Assembly (NCBI GenBank): GCA_019240125.1
Contig: JAFAYW010000087.1
Span: 1 to 33,675 of the forward strand
Direction of reading: 5' to 3'
Length of the DNA: 33,675 nt
Origin: Alphaproteobacteria bacterium
Lineage (GTDB): Bacteria; Pseudomonadota; Alphaproteobacteria; ATCC43930; CGMCC-115725
Positions 32,704 through 33,675 of this stretch are shown here, in pieces (the first letter of the stretch is position 1; each line of letters starts with the position of its first letter). Below the pieces are notes generated by a model that saw only the letters and a list, made by a program, of their open reading frames with translations, had not been told where the DNA came from and did not search any database. A program made the position numbers and the translations under genes.

Positions 32704-33675
32704 TCATCGCGACCGCCCGTTCTCAAAGGCGCTGGCGGGTGGTGTGTCGCTCGTCGCCGCAACCAGCGCTCCCTCCCCTGCTTGCGGGGGAGGGTTGGGG
32801 TGGGGGTAAGGGGCGCCCCCGCTCTCGACAAACCCGCTCGCCACATCTTGAACCAGAGCCTCGGGAGCGCGAATGGCGGGATCGCCCCAGCCGCCGCCGC
32901 CGCCTGATTCCAGCACCAGGCGGGCGCCGGGGCGGATCGTCATTCCGGTTTCCTTTGTGCGGATCGGGCGGCCTTCGCTGTTGCCGGAATAAAGGACGTA
33001 GCGGTGGGGGGCGCCGTCGGTGCCGCCGAGGATGCCGCAGGCGCCGTGTTTGACGCCGTCGCCGGCGGTGTTGCCGACCGCCGGGTCGGCGGTTTCGACG
33101 ATCATCTCGACGATGCCGCCAGGGCCGCCGCGATACTCGCCGGCGCCGCCAGAATCGGGACGGAATTCGTGGCGCTGGAAGAATAGCGGGAAGCGCACCT
33201 CGGTGACTTCGAGGCTGCCGAACTTGATGCCGCCGGCGGCCTGCCACTCGCCGCCGCCGGGCCAGCCATCGCCGGCGGGCGACGCGCCGCCACCGGGTCG
33301 CGCCTGAAAGAAATGCCAGATAAAGGGCCGCTCGGTACGCGGGTCCTGCCCCTGGATCGCGATGCGGAAGCGGCGGCCCCAGCCGGCCATCGCACGATCC
33401 GGGCAGGCCGGCGCCAGCGCCTTGATGATCGCTTCGATGATTTCCTGGCCGCAATGGTTGGTGGCGAGCGTCACCGGCGCGCCGGGATTGGCCCACACCA
33501 CGGTGCCGGGTTTTGCGATCAATTCGATCGGGCGGAAAGTGCCGTCGTTTTTCGGCGTGTCCGGGTCGATCAGGTAGGACAGCGCCACCACCACGGCCGA
33601 GTAGGTGTTGGGGTAGGACGAGTTGATAAAGCTCGTCACCTGCTCGTGCGAATCCGACAGGTCGATTTTGAGGTT
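32704..33675 (-). CDS. hyuB: Hydantoinase B/oxoprolinase family protein HyuB (C-terminal part)
   Basis: The frame is open to the right edge, so the N-terminus is outside the window; about 323 codons are present. Signatures of the HyuB family are SSYPNTYSAVVVALSYLI, the GTVVWANPGAPVTLATNHCG region, FFQRHEFRPDSGGAGEYRGG and the late SGGGGGWGDPAIR, which usually lies very near the C-terminus. Beyond that the frame runs into a tail (PYPHPNPPPQAGEG) that is translated palindromic repeat C, so the natural end has probably been replaced by repeat-derived sequence. HyuB pairs with HyuA in ATP-dependent ring opening of hydantoin- or oxoproline-like compounds. Confidence 0.93.
   Translation of the reverse strand, partial: NLKIDLSDSHEQVTSFINSSYPNTYSAVVVALSYLIDPDTPKNDGTFRPIELIAKPGTVVWANPGAPVTLATNHCGQEIIEAIIKALAPACPDRAMAGWGRRFRIAIQGQDPRTERPFIWHFFQARPGGGASPAGDGWPGGGEWQAAGGIKFGSLEVTEVRFPLFFQRHEFRPDSGGAGEYRGGPGGIVEMIVETADPAVGNTAGDGVKHGACGILGGTDGAPHRYVLYSGNSEGRPIRTKETGMTIRPGARLVLESGGGGGWGDPAIRAPEALVQDVASGFVESGGAPYPHPNPPPQAGEGALVAATSDTPPASAFENGRSR
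32768..32820. repeat. GC-rich palindromic repeat, copy C
   Basis: Arms CCCTCCCC (32771-32778) and GGGGAGGG (32787-32794) around an inner GC-TT-GC mini-stem, followed by a G-rich tail TTGGGGTGGGGGTAAG. It lies inside the 3' coding end of hyuB and is the inverse of copy B, 80-100 bases away. Confidence 0.7.

Noticed and set aside
32236..32820. CRISPR array
   Set aside because: Only three palindromic copies in mixed orientation and with unequal spacing, overlapping coding sequence; no regular spacers.

Overview
The window is GC-rich, densely coding bacterial DNA, most likely from an alphaproteobacterium (Acetobacterales or Hyphomicrobiales type). This rests on codon use, strong AGGAGG-type ribosome sites, HpaI/NtaA/HyuAB catabolic genes and GC-rich palindromic repeats. 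No rRNA, tRNA, CRISPR array, transposase or phage structural gene was seen.

Layout. 1-938 (minus): gluconate 2-dehydrogenase-type pair, a subunit-3 gene coupled to an FAD (GMC) subunit that runs off the left edge. 1339-3046: a small orphan protein, a degenerate receiver-domain protein and a LuxR-type response regulator. 3445-12280 (plus): a tight six-gene block of mostly unrecognised proteins. It holds an 817-aa acidic/amphipathic protein, a zincin-like metalloprotease, a heptad-repeat coiled-coil protein, a 460-aa orphan, a peptidoglycan-binding-domain protein and a serine beta-lactamase-like protein. The last two share a duplicated N-terminal domain of about 87 residues, and none of the six has a classical signal peptide. 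This block is the best candidate for an undescribed system. 12614-13960: a Cys-rich exported protein and an SRAP (YedK/HMCES-like) protein.

13977-18255 (minus): NtaA/SnaA-type flavin monooxygenase, a duplicated dimeric alpha/beta-barrel protein and two tandem HpcH/HpaI aldolases, a likely small-molecule catabolic region. 18559-19572 (minus): a beta-rich protein, possibly of a lipocalin/nitrobindin-like heme-binding family.

19945-27739: selenium-dependent formate oxidation. selB (plus) converges on a minus-strand group nrfD-like / 4Fe-4S beta subunit / small protein. Divergent from these is a formate dehydrogenase catalytic gene whose reading frame is crossed by an in-frame TGA (24819-24821) at the selenocysteine position, followed by a SECIS-like hairpin. 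A 110-aa gene overlaps its end. SelB, the TGA and the hairpin support recoding rather than a broken gene.

27809-33675: an HMG-CoA lyase-family gene, a strong bidirectional terminator hairpin, a protein with three repeats of about 48 residues, then hyuA and hyuB (hydantoinase/oxoprolinase family, minus strand). Between hyuB and hyuA sits a DUF559 endonuclease-like gene bracketed by inverted GC-rich palindromic repeats, some of which are translated into the flanking proteins' tails.
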